Source: Bacillota bacterium (GTDB lineage Bacteria; Bacillota; Clostridia; Peptostreptococcales; Anaerovoracaceae). Taken from it: DNA of 54,987 nucleotides. This document shows positions 17,030-25,312 of this stretch, one piece after another. The notes below the pieces were generated by a model, which saw nothing but the letters and a program-made list of their open reading frames with translations, searched no databases and had not been told where the DNA came from. Each line of letters starts with the position of its first letter. Positions within the stretch are counted from its first letter, which is position 1. Location of the stretch: assembly GCA_017472365.1 (NCBI GenBank), contig JAFUQN010000157.1:1-54987 (forward strand), in the 5' to 3' direction. A program made the position numbers and the translations under genes.

Positions 17030-18394
17030 CTATTTTCTGACGGAGCGTCCCAGGTGCGACTGGACCATGTTACCATCCTTTGCGGCAATTTCACCACCGA
17101 TCAGAACGTAGCTGATTCCGGTAGGCGGGAGAATGGGGTTTTCGAATGTGGCGTTGTCCCTAACCGTTTCAGGATCAAAAATCACAATGTCCGCGTCAGC
17201 GTTTACATTTAAGCGACCCTTGTTTTTCAGACCTGCTTTTTCCGCCGGCATGGCTGTCATCATGCGGATCGCTTCATACATCGACAGCTTTCCGGGTCGG
17301 ACGAATTCAGCGAGAAGGCGCGGGAACGCGCCGGCTGCCCGGGGATGACCCTGACCGGAACTGAAAATCCCGTCGCTGGCCAGCATCACATTGGGGTGAT
17401 TGAATGCCAGATCCACGTCGTGGTCTTTCATGACGTAACAAATCGTTTCGAATTCCGGCGTTTCGCGGCGTACTTCGTCGAAGGTTTCTTTTGTCAGGCG
17501 CTGTCCCTTGTACGTTCCTTCACACATTTCAACAACGTCGTATCCGCACTGATAGCGGTCGAGCCAGCCGTCGTCATAGGTGGTAGAACCAATGGATGTG
17601 GAGAAGGCGTAATAGGGATAACAGTCGCAGGATGCGTCTACGCCGTTCATTTTGTATGTATCTACCATGCGGAGAAACTCAGTCATCTGACCGAAGCCCG
17701 CCATGGATCCGATGTGGGACAGTTCGACGGATAGTTTCAGATCCTTCGCAATATCCAGGAATTCTTTTGCAGCATCATAAACTTCTTCTGCGTCACTACG
17801 GATGTGTGCAGCGATCCACTTTCCGTCTTTCCGGCGAACCGCCGCCGTGGCCTTCAGTTCGCGTTCGTCGATTCCGGGAATGTAGCGAATTCCGTAAGAA
17901 ACGCCGAGACAGCCCCGATCCACGGCTTTCTGCATAGATTCGGTCATCTTCGCCAGTTCTTCCTCCGTGACAGGGGAATATTTATCCATGTGTCCGGCTT
18001 CCTCGCGGAACCAGCCGTGTCCGGCCAGAATGGCTACGTTCGTAGCGGCACCGTCGCGGTCGACGATGTCCAGATAGTCGGCGGGGTGATAGCGGTTTTC
18101 GCCGCACTGGCCGGCGATTGCCGTGGTGACTCCCATGCGCAGCATACATGGGAAGATGGCCTTTTCTTCATCGCTGTAGATGGTTCCATCGGCAGTAACC
18201 GGATCTTCATGCATGTGGATGTCGATGAAGCCGGGAGTGACGATTTTTCCGGCGGCGTCGATGACTTCATCGGCTTCAGGGGATTCGGTGGTGATTTCAG
18301 CGATTTTTCCACCTTCCACAAGGATGTTCAATTGCGCCTGGACCTGGTTGGCCGGGTCGATGACGAATCCGTTTTTGATCAATGTTCGTTTCAT
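17030..18394 (-). CDS. N-acyl-D-amino-acid deacylase (D-aminoacylase family), copy 2
   Basis: 454 residues of the amidohydrolase superfamily. Metal-binding FIDIHMHED (H60, H62), AGQCGEN with the D-aminoacylase-type Cys (C97), AAHIRSD, ELSHIGSMAGFGQ and the catalytic Asp in LASDGIFSSGQGHPRA are all present. The family releases D-amino acids from N-acyl-D-amino acids or related dipeptides in the cytoplasm. It lies downstream of a near-identical-length paralogue in the same orientation, separated by a hairpin, so it may be read from that gene's transcript or from its own promoter. The neighbourhood of amino-acid permease and M20 peptidases fits D-amino-acid catabolism. Confidence 0.88.
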   Translation of the reverse strand: MKRTLIKNGFVIDPANQVQAQLNILVEGGKIAEITTESPEADEVIDAAGKIVTPGFIDIHMHEDPVTADGTIYSDEEKAIFPCMLRMGVTTAIAGQCGENRYHPADYLDIVDRDGAATNVAILAGHGWFREEAGHMDKYSPVTEEELAKMTESMQKAVDRGCLGVSYGIRYIPGIDERELKATAAVRRKDGKWIAAHIRSDAEEVYDAAKEFLDIAKDLKLSVELSHIGSMAGFGQMTEFLRMVDTYKMNGVDASCDCYPYYAFSTSIGSTTYDDGWLDRYQCGYDVVEMCEGTYKGQRLTKETFDEVRRETPEFETICYVMKDHDVDLAFNHPNVMLASDGIFSSGQGHPRAAGAFPRLLAEFVRPGKLSMYEAIRMMTAMPAEKAGLKNKGRLNVNADADIVIFDPETVRDNATFENPILPPTGISYVLIGGEIAAKDGNMVQSHLGRSVRK

Positions 18395-18422
18395 GAGATA
18401 CCTCTCTTTGATATGTAAAATA

Positions 18423-18476
18423 GAAAAAGCTGTAGGTTCTTAATATTTATAAAGCAAGAACCGTGCCAGCTTTTTC
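18423..18476 (-). terminator. Hairpin terminator between the two deacylase genes
   Basis: On the minus strand GAAAAAGCTG and CAGCTTTTTC form the outer stem and GGTTCTT with AAGAACC the inner stem. T runs follow the second arm. It limits read-through from the upstream copy. Confidence 0.8.
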
Positions 18477-18481
18477 AAAGA

Positions 18482-19846
18482 TTACAGGCGGACGGAGCGG
18501 CCAAGGTCACCGTGAAGCAGTGTTCCGTTGTTTACGGCAATCTCTCCTCCGATGAAGACATATTCGATTCCGGATGGGGGAAGCAGCGGTTCTGTGAATG
18601 TGGCATGATCCTGTATGGTTTTGGGATCAAAGATGACAAGATCGGCATCAGCGCCCACGTTCAAACGTCCTTTGGTTTTCAGGCCCGCTTTTTCTGCGGG
18701 CATGGCTGTCGTCATGCGAACCGCTTCGTATAAAGAGAGCTTTCCGGGCCGGACGAATTCTGAAAAGAGACGAGGGAAGGTTCCGGCAGCTCTGGGATGA
18801 CCCTGACCGGAATTGAGGGTTCCGTCACTGCCCAGCATCACATTAGGATGGCTGAAGGCCAAATCCACATCCGGGCCCTTCATGACATAGCAGATCGTTT
18901 TATATTTAGGATGAGTTTTACGGACTTCATCAAAAATTTCCTTTGTACAGCGCTGTCCCTTGTACGTTCCTTCGCAGATTTCCACAACGTCGTAATCGCA
19001 GTGGTATCGTTCAAGCCAGCCCTCATCGTAGGTGGTGGAGCCGATGGAGGTAGAAAAGGCATAATAGGGATAACAATCACAGGTAACGCGGACCCCTTTC
19101 ATTTTATATTCATCCACCAGACGCAGAAATTCGGTCATCTGTCCGAAACCGGCCATGGAACCGATGTGTGACAGTTCCACAGGAAGCTGAAGGCTGCGGG
19201 CAATTTCAAGAAATTCTACAGCGGCACTAAAGACTTCTCCGGCATCGCTTCGGATATGGGCTGCGATCAGTTTCTGATCCTTCTTACAAACTTCGGCCGT
19301 CGCTTTCAGTTCACGTTCATCGATTCCGGGAACATAGCGGATTCCATAGGACACGCCGAGGCAGCCTCTGTCGACGGCTTCTTGCAGGAAGGCGGTCATG
19401 GTTACCAGTTCTTCATCGGAAACGTGGGTATAAATGTCCATGTGTCCGGCGCGTTCACGGAAAAAACCATGCCCTGCCAACATGGCGACATTGACAGCGG
19501 CGCCATCTCTGTCCACAATATCCAGATAATCAGCGGGATGATATTTGTTTCCACCGCACTGACCGCCGATGACCGTGGTGACGCCCATGCGTGCCATACA
19601 GGGGAATAGGGCTTTCGTTTCATCGTTATAGATGGTTCCGTCAGCAGTAATGGGGTCTTCATGTACGTGGATATCGATAAAGCCCGGGGAAATAATGTTG
19701 CCGGATGCATCGATGACCAGATCCGCATCAGGGATTTCCGTGGTTACAGCAGAAATTTTTCCGCCTTCAATCAGGAGATTCAGATGCGCCTGTACCTGGT
19801 TGGCCGGATCGATCACAAGACCGTTTTTGATCAGAGTTCGTTTCAT
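18482..19846 (-). CDS. N-acyl-D-amino-acid deacylase (D-aminoacylase family), copy 1
   Basis: 454 residues, same length as its downstream paralogue and alike over most of the alignment, so a tandem duplication. The motifs are FIDIHVHED, GGQCGGN with Cys, AAHIRSD, ELSHIGSMAGFGQ and LGSDGTLNSGQGHPRA. Differences cluster around the metal site and substrate loops (GGQCGGNKYH against AGQCGENRYH), which may give different acyl or side-chain preferences. It is the promoter-proximal copy on the minus strand, facing a 460-base region that also carries the plus-strand promoter of the YfcC/M20 operon. Confidence 0.88.
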   Translation of the reverse strand: MKRTLIKNGLVIDPANQVQAHLNLLIEGGKISAVTTEIPDADLVIDASGNIISPGFIDIHVHEDPITADGTIYNDETKALFPCMARMGVTTVIGGQCGGNKYHPADYLDIVDRDGAAVNVAMLAGHGFFRERAGHMDIYTHVSDEELVTMTAFLQEAVDRGCLGVSYGIRYVPGIDERELKATAEVCKKDQKLIAAHIRSDAGEVFSAAVEFLEIARSLQLPVELSHIGSMAGFGQMTEFLRLVDEYKMKGVRVTCDCYPYYAFSTSIGSTTYDEGWLERYHCDYDVVEICEGTYKGQRCTKEIFDEVRKTHPKYKTICYVMKGPDVDLAFSHPNVMLGSDGTLNSGQGHPRAAGTFPRLFSEFVRPGKLSLYEAVRMTTAMPAEKAGLKTKGRLNVGADADLVIFDPKTIQDHATFTEPLLPPSGIEYVFIGGEIAVNNGTLLHGDLGRSVRL

Positions 19847-19980
19847 GGTGGCACCTCGCTGAAGAAGTTAAATCAAAGGGGATAGTATCTTTTATTATAA
19901 TACTGGAACAAAAATAATGCTATGAGTTCGCGGGGAATTGAAAGATAATTTTAACTATTGTGAAAAACAAAAGAGGGGAC

Positions 19981-20009
19981 TTGAAATGTTAAGAAAATGA
20001 TTGTATAAT
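19981..20009 (+). promoter_or_regulatory. Strong promoter of the DUF3870-YfcC-M20-M20 operon
   Basis: TTGAAA (19981-19986) and TATAAT (20004-20009) are separated by 17 bases in an AT-rich region. Confidence 0.8.
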
Positions 20010-20306
20010 AAACCTAATAAAATATAAAAATGGTTGTTATATAAAACCAATAAAACTACATCTTGATATTTACCGGATAATTACTCTTTATCGTAACGTA
20101 AATACATCGCGGATGTAAAACTATAAAAGTTTATGCGATGTTTTGGCGTGCGTGGAAGAGTTTTTTTATTTCTTCTGAAGAATAGACTTCCGCAATGCCG
20201 AAAAGACGACATTGAGGAGAGTGGTGCTTATGTGGCTGACATGAAAATGAATCGGTGTACGACGCTTCGATGGAGTGGTATCAATAACGTTTTAGGGGAT
20301 TGATGT
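20010..20306 (+). other. Long untranslated leader with competing hairpins
   Basis: About 290 bases lie between the promoter and the first gene. Inside, TACATC (20103-20108) pairs perfectly with GATGTA (20112-20117), while CATCGC (20105-20110) pairs with GCGATG (20135-20140) around AAACT/AGTTT. The two cannot form together. A smaller GAAG/CTTC hairpin follows at 20177-20190. No known riboswitch class is recognised, and no strong terminator is present. Very short frames such as a 20-codon one at 20241-20303 have no convincing ribosome site. Confidence 0.45.
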
Positions 20307-20669
20307 ATGAGAAACAAGGATCTGGACCAAAGAGAAGTATTATTGACGGGGTTTGCAAGATTACCGGAAAAATCCGTAATTTTTAATAAGTATAATGGAG
20401 CTATGGTAGTAGCCATGAGAGTGATCCGTACCACCGGAGAAATCGTGGATATTGAATCTGCTGATTTATCTGCCATGGATACGCAATATTTGCGTGAACT
20501 GCTTTGTGGAGAAGAAATCCTGACCGACCATGGAATGGAACGGATCGAACAGCTTCTGAGTCGGAATTTCCAAAGTTCATTGCGAAAGCCCTTCTATTCT
20601 GGTATCAGAGCTTGTAAACAGAAACTCGAAGAACTCCTGGAAGATGACAGTACCCGTAGTGTAGTGTAA
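20307..20669 (+). CDS. DUF3870-family protein
   Basis: 120 residues, no signal peptide or membrane helix. The pattern VLLTGFARLPEKSVIFNKYNGAMVVAMRVIRTTGEIVDIESADLS followed by YLRELLCGEEI and a helical end fits DUF3870, small cytoplasmic proteins often found beside peptidase and amino-acid carrier genes. Function is unknown. It opens the operon with the YfcC carrier and two M20 peptidases; no clear AGGAGG precedes it (AGGGGA about eight bases upstream). Confidence 0.7.
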   Translation: MRNKDLDQREVLLTGFARLPEKSVIFNKYNGAMVVAMRVIRTTGEIVDIESADLSAMDTQYLRELLCGEEILTDHGMERIEQLLSRNFQSSLRKPFYSGIRACKQKLEELLEDDSTRSVV

Positions 20670-20698
20670 TCATTTGTACATGAAGTTTGGAGGAAAAA

Positions 20699-22099
20699 AT
20701 GGATAAGAATAATCTGAACAAGAAGAAATTTACGATGCCTGACACTTACGTCATCGTCGTATTTATGATTTTATTTGTAGCGTTACTGACGTTCATCGTT
20801 CCTGCGGGGGTATACGATTCTGTAACGAGTGAAACCGGAAGAACCATGGTCGATGCAACGACATATCATTCCGTAGATCAGAATCCGGCGACCATCAAAA
20901 GCGTATCCTTTGCGTTTTATACCGGTCTGAAGAACAATGCATCGATGATTTTCTTCGTCATGCTGGTAGGTGGTTACTTTGAAATCGCTTTGGCAACAAC
21001 CGCGATACAGAGAGGGCTGAGAATTGCAATCTCCCGTCTGAAGGGAAAAGCGTTCATCATGATTCCTGTAATCATGACATTCTTTGCACTGTTAGGTGCT
21101 ACCGGTGTTCTTGTTAATGCAGTTGTAGCCTTTATTCCGCTGGGTATGGCTGTTGCACAGCTCATGGGTCTGGACAAGATGGCTGCGGTAGCGTTCCTGT
21201 ATCTCGGTACATATGCAGGTTTTAATTCTTCGTTTATGGCTGCAAGTTCCGTACAGATCGCACAGGAAATGGCAGAACTTCCTTTGCTGTCCGGTATGGG
21301 ATTCCGTGTAGTAGTTACCTGCATTATTGTAGTGGTAACGATCATTTATGTACTGCGGTATTGCATTAAGATCAACAAAGATCCGTCCAAATCTGTTCTT
21401 CCTGTAGAAGAATATCCGTTTGAAGACAATTTGTCCGCAGAGGTTACTGACAAATTTACCGGTCGGGATATTTTGATCCTGCTGCTGGTATTCGGTGGTC
21501 TTGCCGTTTATGTGTATGGCTGTATTAAATATGGCTGGAGCTATGATTATATGGTTGCCTGCATGATGCTGACCTGTATTCCCGCAGGATTCATCGGCGG
21601 TATGAATGTAAATCAGGTCGCTAAGACTTTCGTGGAAGGAAATAAAAAGATGGTATACGGCGCCGTTCTGATTGGACTCGCCAGTGCAATTTCCATCGTT
21701 ATTACAGAAGCACAGATCATTCACACCATCATTTATTATATTACCATTCCGCTGGTAACCTTACCGAAGGCTTTGGCCGCTGTATTCATGTTCCTGGTCA
21801 ACCTGGTATTCAACTTCTTCGTATCTTCCGCATCCGGACAGGCAGCTATCGTTATGCCGATCATGGTTCCGATGGCAGATATTCTGGACATTCCGAGACA
21901 GGTTGCAGTTCTGGCATATCAGTATGGGGATGGTTTCTCCAATTGTATCATTCCGACATCCGGTGTTTTGATGGCTGCTTTGGGCGTTGCGAAGGTTCCC
22001 TTTGATAAGTGGCTGAAGTTCATGCTTCCGCTGTTCTCAATTTGGGTTGGCATTGGATGTGTCGCAGTAGCAACTGGCGTATTGATCGGTCTTCAGTAA
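20699..22099 (+). CDS. YfcC-family (C4-dicarboxylate / basic amino-acid type) membrane carrier
   Basis: 466 residues from the ATG at 20699, which has TTGGAGG upstream; an in-frame TTG at 20687 overlaps that site and is rejected. About 12 membrane helices: the first at 15-40 (VIVVFMILFVALLTFIVPAG), an extracellular loop with the KSVSFAFYTGL segment, and the late motif FVSSASGQAAIVMPIMVPMAD that marks the YfcC/DcuC-like group. The family carries dicarboxylates or amino acids such as arginine and ornithine. Next to two peptidases it may bring in short peptides or modified amino acids (inference). Confidence 0.85.
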   Translation: MDKNNLNKKKFTMPDTYVIVVFMILFVALLTFIVPAGVYDSVTSETGRTMVDATTYHSVDQNPATIKSVSFAFYTGLKNNASMIFFVMLVGGYFEIALATTAIQRGLRIAISRLKGKAFIMIPVIMTFFALLGATGVLVNAVVAFIPLGMAVAQLMGLDKMAAVAFLYLGTYAGFNSSFMAASSVQIAQEMAELPLLSGMGFRVVVTCIIVVVTIIYVLRYCIKINKDPSKSVLPVEEYPFEDNLSAEVTDKFTGRDILILLLVFGGLAVYVYGCIKYGWSYDYMVACMMLTCIPAGFIGGMNVNQVAKTFVEGNKKMVYGAVLIGLASAISIVITEAQIIHTIIYYITIPLVTLPKALAAVFMFLVNLVFNFFVSSASGQAAIVMPIMVPMADILDIPRQVAVLAYQYGDGFSNCIIPTSGVLMAALGVAKVPFDKWLKFMLPLFSIWVGIGCVAVATGVLIGLQ

Positions 22100-22123
22100 G
22101 CATTCTTAAAACGGGAGCGCGTT

Positions 22124-23242
22124 ATGACAAATTTCAGTGAAAAAACATTCTTACGGGAATTGCAGTATCTGGTTAATGTGGATAGTGGGATCCAGTGCGT
22201 CGATGGTCTGGAAAAAATTGCGGATTTCTTTGTGGAAAAATATGCTGCAATGGGAATGAGCGTTGAAAGAAAGACCTTTGATCCTGCGTATGGTCCTTGC
22301 GTAGAAGCTCGAAGCCACAAAGAGGAACGGATCATAGATCTGCTTTTGATCTGCCATATGGATACTGTGTTCCCGGAAGGGACAACAGTGAAACGTCCTT
22401 TCTACATTGCAGGGGACAAAGCGTATGGACCCGGTGTGGCAGATATGAAGTCAGGATGTCTTTTGGCAAGTGTCCTGACGGAAGAACTGTTGCGGGAACG
22501 ACCGGATTTAAGAATCTGTGTTGCTTTGAACTGCGATAATGAAGTGGGTTCGCTGAGTTCCAGAGGATGGCTTTGGGAACTGGCAAAAACGAGCCGTTAC
22601 TGTCTGGGATTTGAAGTAGGGCGCCCCGATGGAAGCTTCGTAAAGAAGAGAAAGGGCGCAGCGTATTACAGTATTAAAATGTATGGTAAATCCGCCCACG
22701 CGGGAATTGACCCGCGGGGTGGAGCCAGCGCCGTAATCGAAATGGCCAACTGGATCTGCCGCTTTGCGGATTTTGACCGGCTTCCATTGGAAACCAGCCT
22801 GAATTTTGGGGTGGTTAATGCGGGAACAATGTATAATATCATTCCTGATTATGCAGAGGGAAGGGTCGATATCCGCTTCCAAACGGAAGAAGATCTGGAA
22901 ACGATTGTAGAAGAAATTCAAGATCTCTGCAAATGTCCATATAACCCGGAAATCCGGGTGGTTGCCGAGATGGTTTCAAGATCGTTCCCGATGACGGAGA
23001 ATGAAAGCAGCGAACATTTGATGAGTTTGATGGAGGAAGAGGGAGAAAAACTGGATATGGAAGTTCACTTTTCCGGTTCGGGAGGTGTGTCCGATGCCAG
23101 TATCGCTTCTATCGCAGGTGCCGGAGTGATCGATGCCTGCGGCCCGGTAGGATTTCATACTCATAATGAGAAAGAGGGCATTTTGATCAGCAGTATCAGG
23201 CCGCGTCTGGAACTGCTTTTGGCGGTATGTAAACGGCTGTAG
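22124..23242 (+). CDS. M20-family peptidase homologue lacking the catalytic glutamate
   Basis: 372 residues with the carboxypeptidase G2-like M20 layout: catalytic metal domain, a dimerisation domain at about 180-285 and the returning metal domain. HMDTVF (metal His), GVADMKSG (bridging Asp), GFEVGR (metal Glu) and GFHTHNE (metal His) are all present. The usual DEExGS reads DNEVGS, so the general-base Glu is N139 while the metal-binding Glu remains. Its downstream paralogue has DEEIGS. Hydrolysis should be much reduced; metal or substrate binding may survive. The start has a GGGAG site. Confidence 0.85.
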   Translation: MTNFSEKTFLRELQYLVNVDSGIQCVDGLEKIADFFVEKYAAMGMSVERKTFDPAYGPCVEARSHKEERIIDLLLICHMDTVFPEGTTVKRPFYIAGDKAYGPGVADMKSGCLLASVLTEELLRERPDLRICVALNCDNEVGSLSSRGWLWELAKTSRYCLGFEVGRPDGSFVKKRKGAAYYSIKMYGKSAHAGIDPRGGASAVIEMANWICRFADFDRLPLETSLNFGVVNAGTMYNIIPDYAEGRVDIRFQTEEDLETIVEEIQDLCKCPYNPEIRVVAEMVSRSFPMTENESSEHLMSLMEEEGEKLDMEVHFSGSGGVSDASIASIAGAGVIDACGPVGFHTHNEKEGILISSIRPRLELLLAVCKRL

Positions 23243-23262
23243 CTTGTATGAGGGTTAAAATC

Positions 23263-24390
23263 GTGAAGTTTAATAAAAATGTTTTTTTAAGAGACCTGGA
23301 ATATTTGGTCAATATCGATAGCGGAACGAGAACCGCGGAAGGGGTTGCGAAGGTTGCAGATTATTTGATAAAAAAATATGAAGCAGCAGGGCTTACGGTA
23401 AAGCGGTATGTATTTGATCCGCTGCTCGGTCCCTGTGTCGAGGCGAGAAATCATCCGGAATGTGATGATATTGATCTCCTCTTGATTGGCCACATGGACA
23501 CCGTATTTCCACCTGGAACGGCAGCCGCCCGTCCTTACAGGGAAGAGGATGGGAAGGCTTATGGCCCCGGGGTTGCTGACATGAAGTCCGGAGATTTGCT
23601 GGCACTTGCTTTGGTGGAAGAACTGCAGGAAGCCGGCGTGGATTTGAATATTTGCATTGCCAACAATCCGGATGAAGAAATCGGTTCTCCCAGTGCCGAT
23701 GCATGGCTTTTGGATTTAGGAAAAAAGAGCAAATTCTGTTTTGACTTTGAGCCGGGACGTGCTGGCGGAGATTTTGTCAAGACCAGAAAGGGAGTCCAAC
23801 ATCTGACGATTCAGATGGAAGGAATCGCTGCACATGCAGGGGTCAATCCTGATGCCGGAGCCAGTGCGATTCTGGAGATGTCCCGTTGGGCATGTCACTT
23901 TGCTGATATGAAAGACGAACTGGGAGGAACGTATGTGAATTTCGGAGTCGTTAAGGGCGGTACAGTGTACAATATGGTTCCGAATTACTGTGAGTGCGGT
24001 GTGGATCTGCGTTTTGATACAATGGAAGCTTTGGAGAAAATCCATAATGAGTTGTATCGAATGGCAGAAAATCCTTACGATTCGAGAATTAAGGTGAAGA
24101 TCGATTCCAATGGATGTACTCCGCCGATGATTACAAATGAGAACAGCCTGAAACTGATGGATCTTATGAAAGAGGAAGGAAAGAAGCTGGGACAGACATT
24201 TGATTTTATCGGTACGGGCGGTGGTTCTGATGCCAGCAGGATTTCTGCAGCAGGCGCTGCTACGATGGATGCCTGTGGTCCGGTGGGATATCATACCCAT
24301 AATGAAGGAGAGTACATAGTTTTAAGTTCCATTGAGGAACGATTACAGATTTTGTTCAACGTATGCGTCCGCCTTTGGGGGAATCAATGA
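23263..24390 (+). CDS. M20-family metallopeptidase (carboxypeptidase G2-like)
   Basis: 375 residues from a GTG at 23263 with GAGGG eight bases upstream; this aligns its N-terminus with the paralogue before it. An in-frame ATG at 23248 has no site. All catalytic features are present: HMDTVF, GVADMKSG, PDEEIGS with catalytic E138, FDFEPGR, and YHTHNE. Members cleave C-terminal amino acids from folate-like or peptide substrates, or remove acyl groups. It ends the operon; a strong terminator follows. The pairing with an N139 paralogue suggests division of labour or a heteromer. Confidence 0.88.
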   Translation: MKFNKNVFLRDLEYLVNIDSGTRTAEGVAKVADYLIKKYEAAGLTVKRYVFDPLLGPCVEARNHPECDDIDLLLIGHMDTVFPPGTAAARPYREEDGKAYGPGVADMKSGDLLALALVEELQEAGVDLNICIANNPDEEIGSPSADAWLLDLGKKSKFCFDFEPGRAGGDFVKTRKGVQHLTIQMEGIAAHAGVNPDAGASAILEMSRWACHFADMKDELGGTYVNFGVVKGGTVYNMVPNYCECGVDLRFDTMEALEKIHNELYRMAENPYDSRIKVKIDSNGCTPPMITNENSLKLMDLMKEEGKKLGQTFDFIGTGGGSDASRISAAGAATMDACGPVGYHTHNEGEYIVLSSIEERLQILFNVCVRLWGNQ

Positions 24391-24432
24391 AAAGGCTTCA
24401 ATGGCTTAAGCGTGTAAATTGAATATGTCTAT

Positions 24433-24475
24433 GGGCCGCATTGTCCAATTTGCACACTGCGGCCCCTCATTTTTT
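24433..24475 (+). terminator. Terminator of the M20 operon
   Basis: GGGCCGCA (24433-24440) pairs with TGCGGCCC (24458-24465), followed by CTCATTTTTTC. Confidence 0.9.
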
Positions 24476-24485
24476 CAAAAAGGAC

Positions 24486-24514
24486 TTGCCAAAGGGGCTT
24501 CTATTTAGTATAAT
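24486..24514 (+). promoter_or_regulatory. Promoter of the tRNA-Val pair
   Basis: TTGCCA (24486-24491), a 17-base spacer and TATAAT (24509-24514), 22 bases before the first tRNA. Confidence 0.82.
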
Positions 24515-24536
24515 AATCAAGCTGTGAATTTGACAT

Positions 24537-24613
24537 GGGCGATTAGCTCAGCTGGTTAGAGCGCTTGCTCGACAAGCAAGAGGTCGTTGGTTCGAGTCCA
24601 ATATCGCCCACCA
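24537..24613 (+). tRNA. tRNA-Val (anticodon GAC)
   Basis: Complete cloverleaf of 77 bases with encoded CCA. The acceptor GGGCGAT pairs with ATCGCCC; anticodon stem CTTGC/GCAAG; loop TCGACAA gives anticodon GAC at 24571-24573 (reads GUC and GUU). T arm GTTGG-TTCGAGT-CCAAT. Base 33 (24570) is C, where almost all tRNAs have U. It is transcribed with a second valine tRNA. Confidence 0.95.
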
Positions 24614-24635
24614 AAGTGCATTTTCACAGAATCCC

Positions 24636-24711
24636 GGGCGTTTAGCTCAGCTGGGAGAGCATCTGCCTTACAAGCAGAGGGTCATTGGTTCGAGCCCAAT
24701 AACGCCCACCA
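24636..24711 (+). tRNA. tRNA-Val (anticodon UAC)
   Basis: 76 bases with encoded CCA. The acceptor GGGCGTT pairs with AACGCCC; anticodon stem TCTGC/GCAGA around CTTACAA gives UAC with the normal U33. T arm ATTGG-TTCGAGC-CCAAT. Confidence 0.97.
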
Positions 24712-24749
24712 AAAAATCCCGTTCTTAGAAATAAGAACGGGATTTTTCT
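24712..24749 (+). terminator. Terminator of the tRNA pair
   Basis: AAAAATCCCGTTCTTA and TAAGAACGGGATTTTT pair around GAAA directly after the second tRNA. Confidence 0.95.
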
Positions 24750-24809
24750 TTTATCTTGATCTATGATGGGCATACTGAAAGAACAAGGAAAAGAAAGGGA
24801 TGAGAATAT

Positions 24810-25133
24810 ATGGAGCATGTGGTCGAACTGATGATAGAGTTTCTGATTCCGTTTTTTGAGCTGATGGGAATTGTGATCGTGGCGATTTCTGCGTTGGGAT
24901 CATTCTGGAAATATCTTCGCAGCCTGATTCGCGGTGAACACCATGACGTGAAATTTCAGCTGGCTAACGGGTTGGCCCTTAGTTTGGAATTTAAGATGGC
25001 GGCGGAGATTTTAAAGACCGTTATCATTCGGGACTTTGAGGAACTTATGGTTCTGGGTGCGGTGATCATCCTGAGAGCGTTATTATCGTTCCTGATCCAC
25101 TTTGAAATGAAACAGATGGATCATTCAAATTAA
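24810..25133 (+). CDS. DUF1622-family small membrane protein
   Basis: 107 residues with two or three hydrophobic segments (about 8-30, 50-65 and 80-97). FQLANGLALSLEFKMAAEILKTVIIRDFEELMVLGAVIILRALLSFLIHFE follows the DUF1622 pattern closely. These are inner-membrane proteins of unknown role. A GAAAGGGATGAG region precedes the ATG. It stands alone between a tRNA terminator and a long hairpin. Confidence 0.82.
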   Translation: MEHVVELMIEFLIPFFELMGIVIVAISALGSFWKYLRSLIRGEHHDVKFQLANGLALSLEFKMAAEILKTVIIRDFEELMVLGAVIILRALLSFLIHFEMKQMDHSN

Positions 25134-25135
25134 GA

Positions 25136-25237
25136 ACGTCGGCTTGTTCCCGACTTGGTGATTTTTTTAGAGAAAAAAGATCAAAAGTGATGACGTTTCT
25201 CTAAAATTTCAGCCAAGTCGGGAAGCTCGCTGGACGT
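25136..25237. repeat. Long three-tier inverted repeat
   Basis: Perfect 12-base arms TTCCCGACTTGG (25147-25158) and CCAAGTCGGGAA (25213-25224) enclose perfect 11-base arms TTTTAGAGAAA (25165-25175) and TTTCTCTAAAA (25196-25206), with a 20-base loop. Outside them ACGTC (25136-25140) matches GACGT (25233-25237). It lies between convergent genes; no T tract follows the outer stem, so it is not a simple terminator. The remaining bases to 25312 show nothing clear. Confidence 0.7.
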
Positions 25238-25312
25238 GATGGAGCACTGGCCACAAAGAATTCGTGAATCATAAAAAGTAGCATAGATCAGTGCTTTTCT
25301 CAGACTTTCCCA

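Noticed and set aside
25136..25237. Integron attC-type site
   Set aside because: The core GTTRRRY-like boxes are not present, and no integrase or gene cassette is seen.
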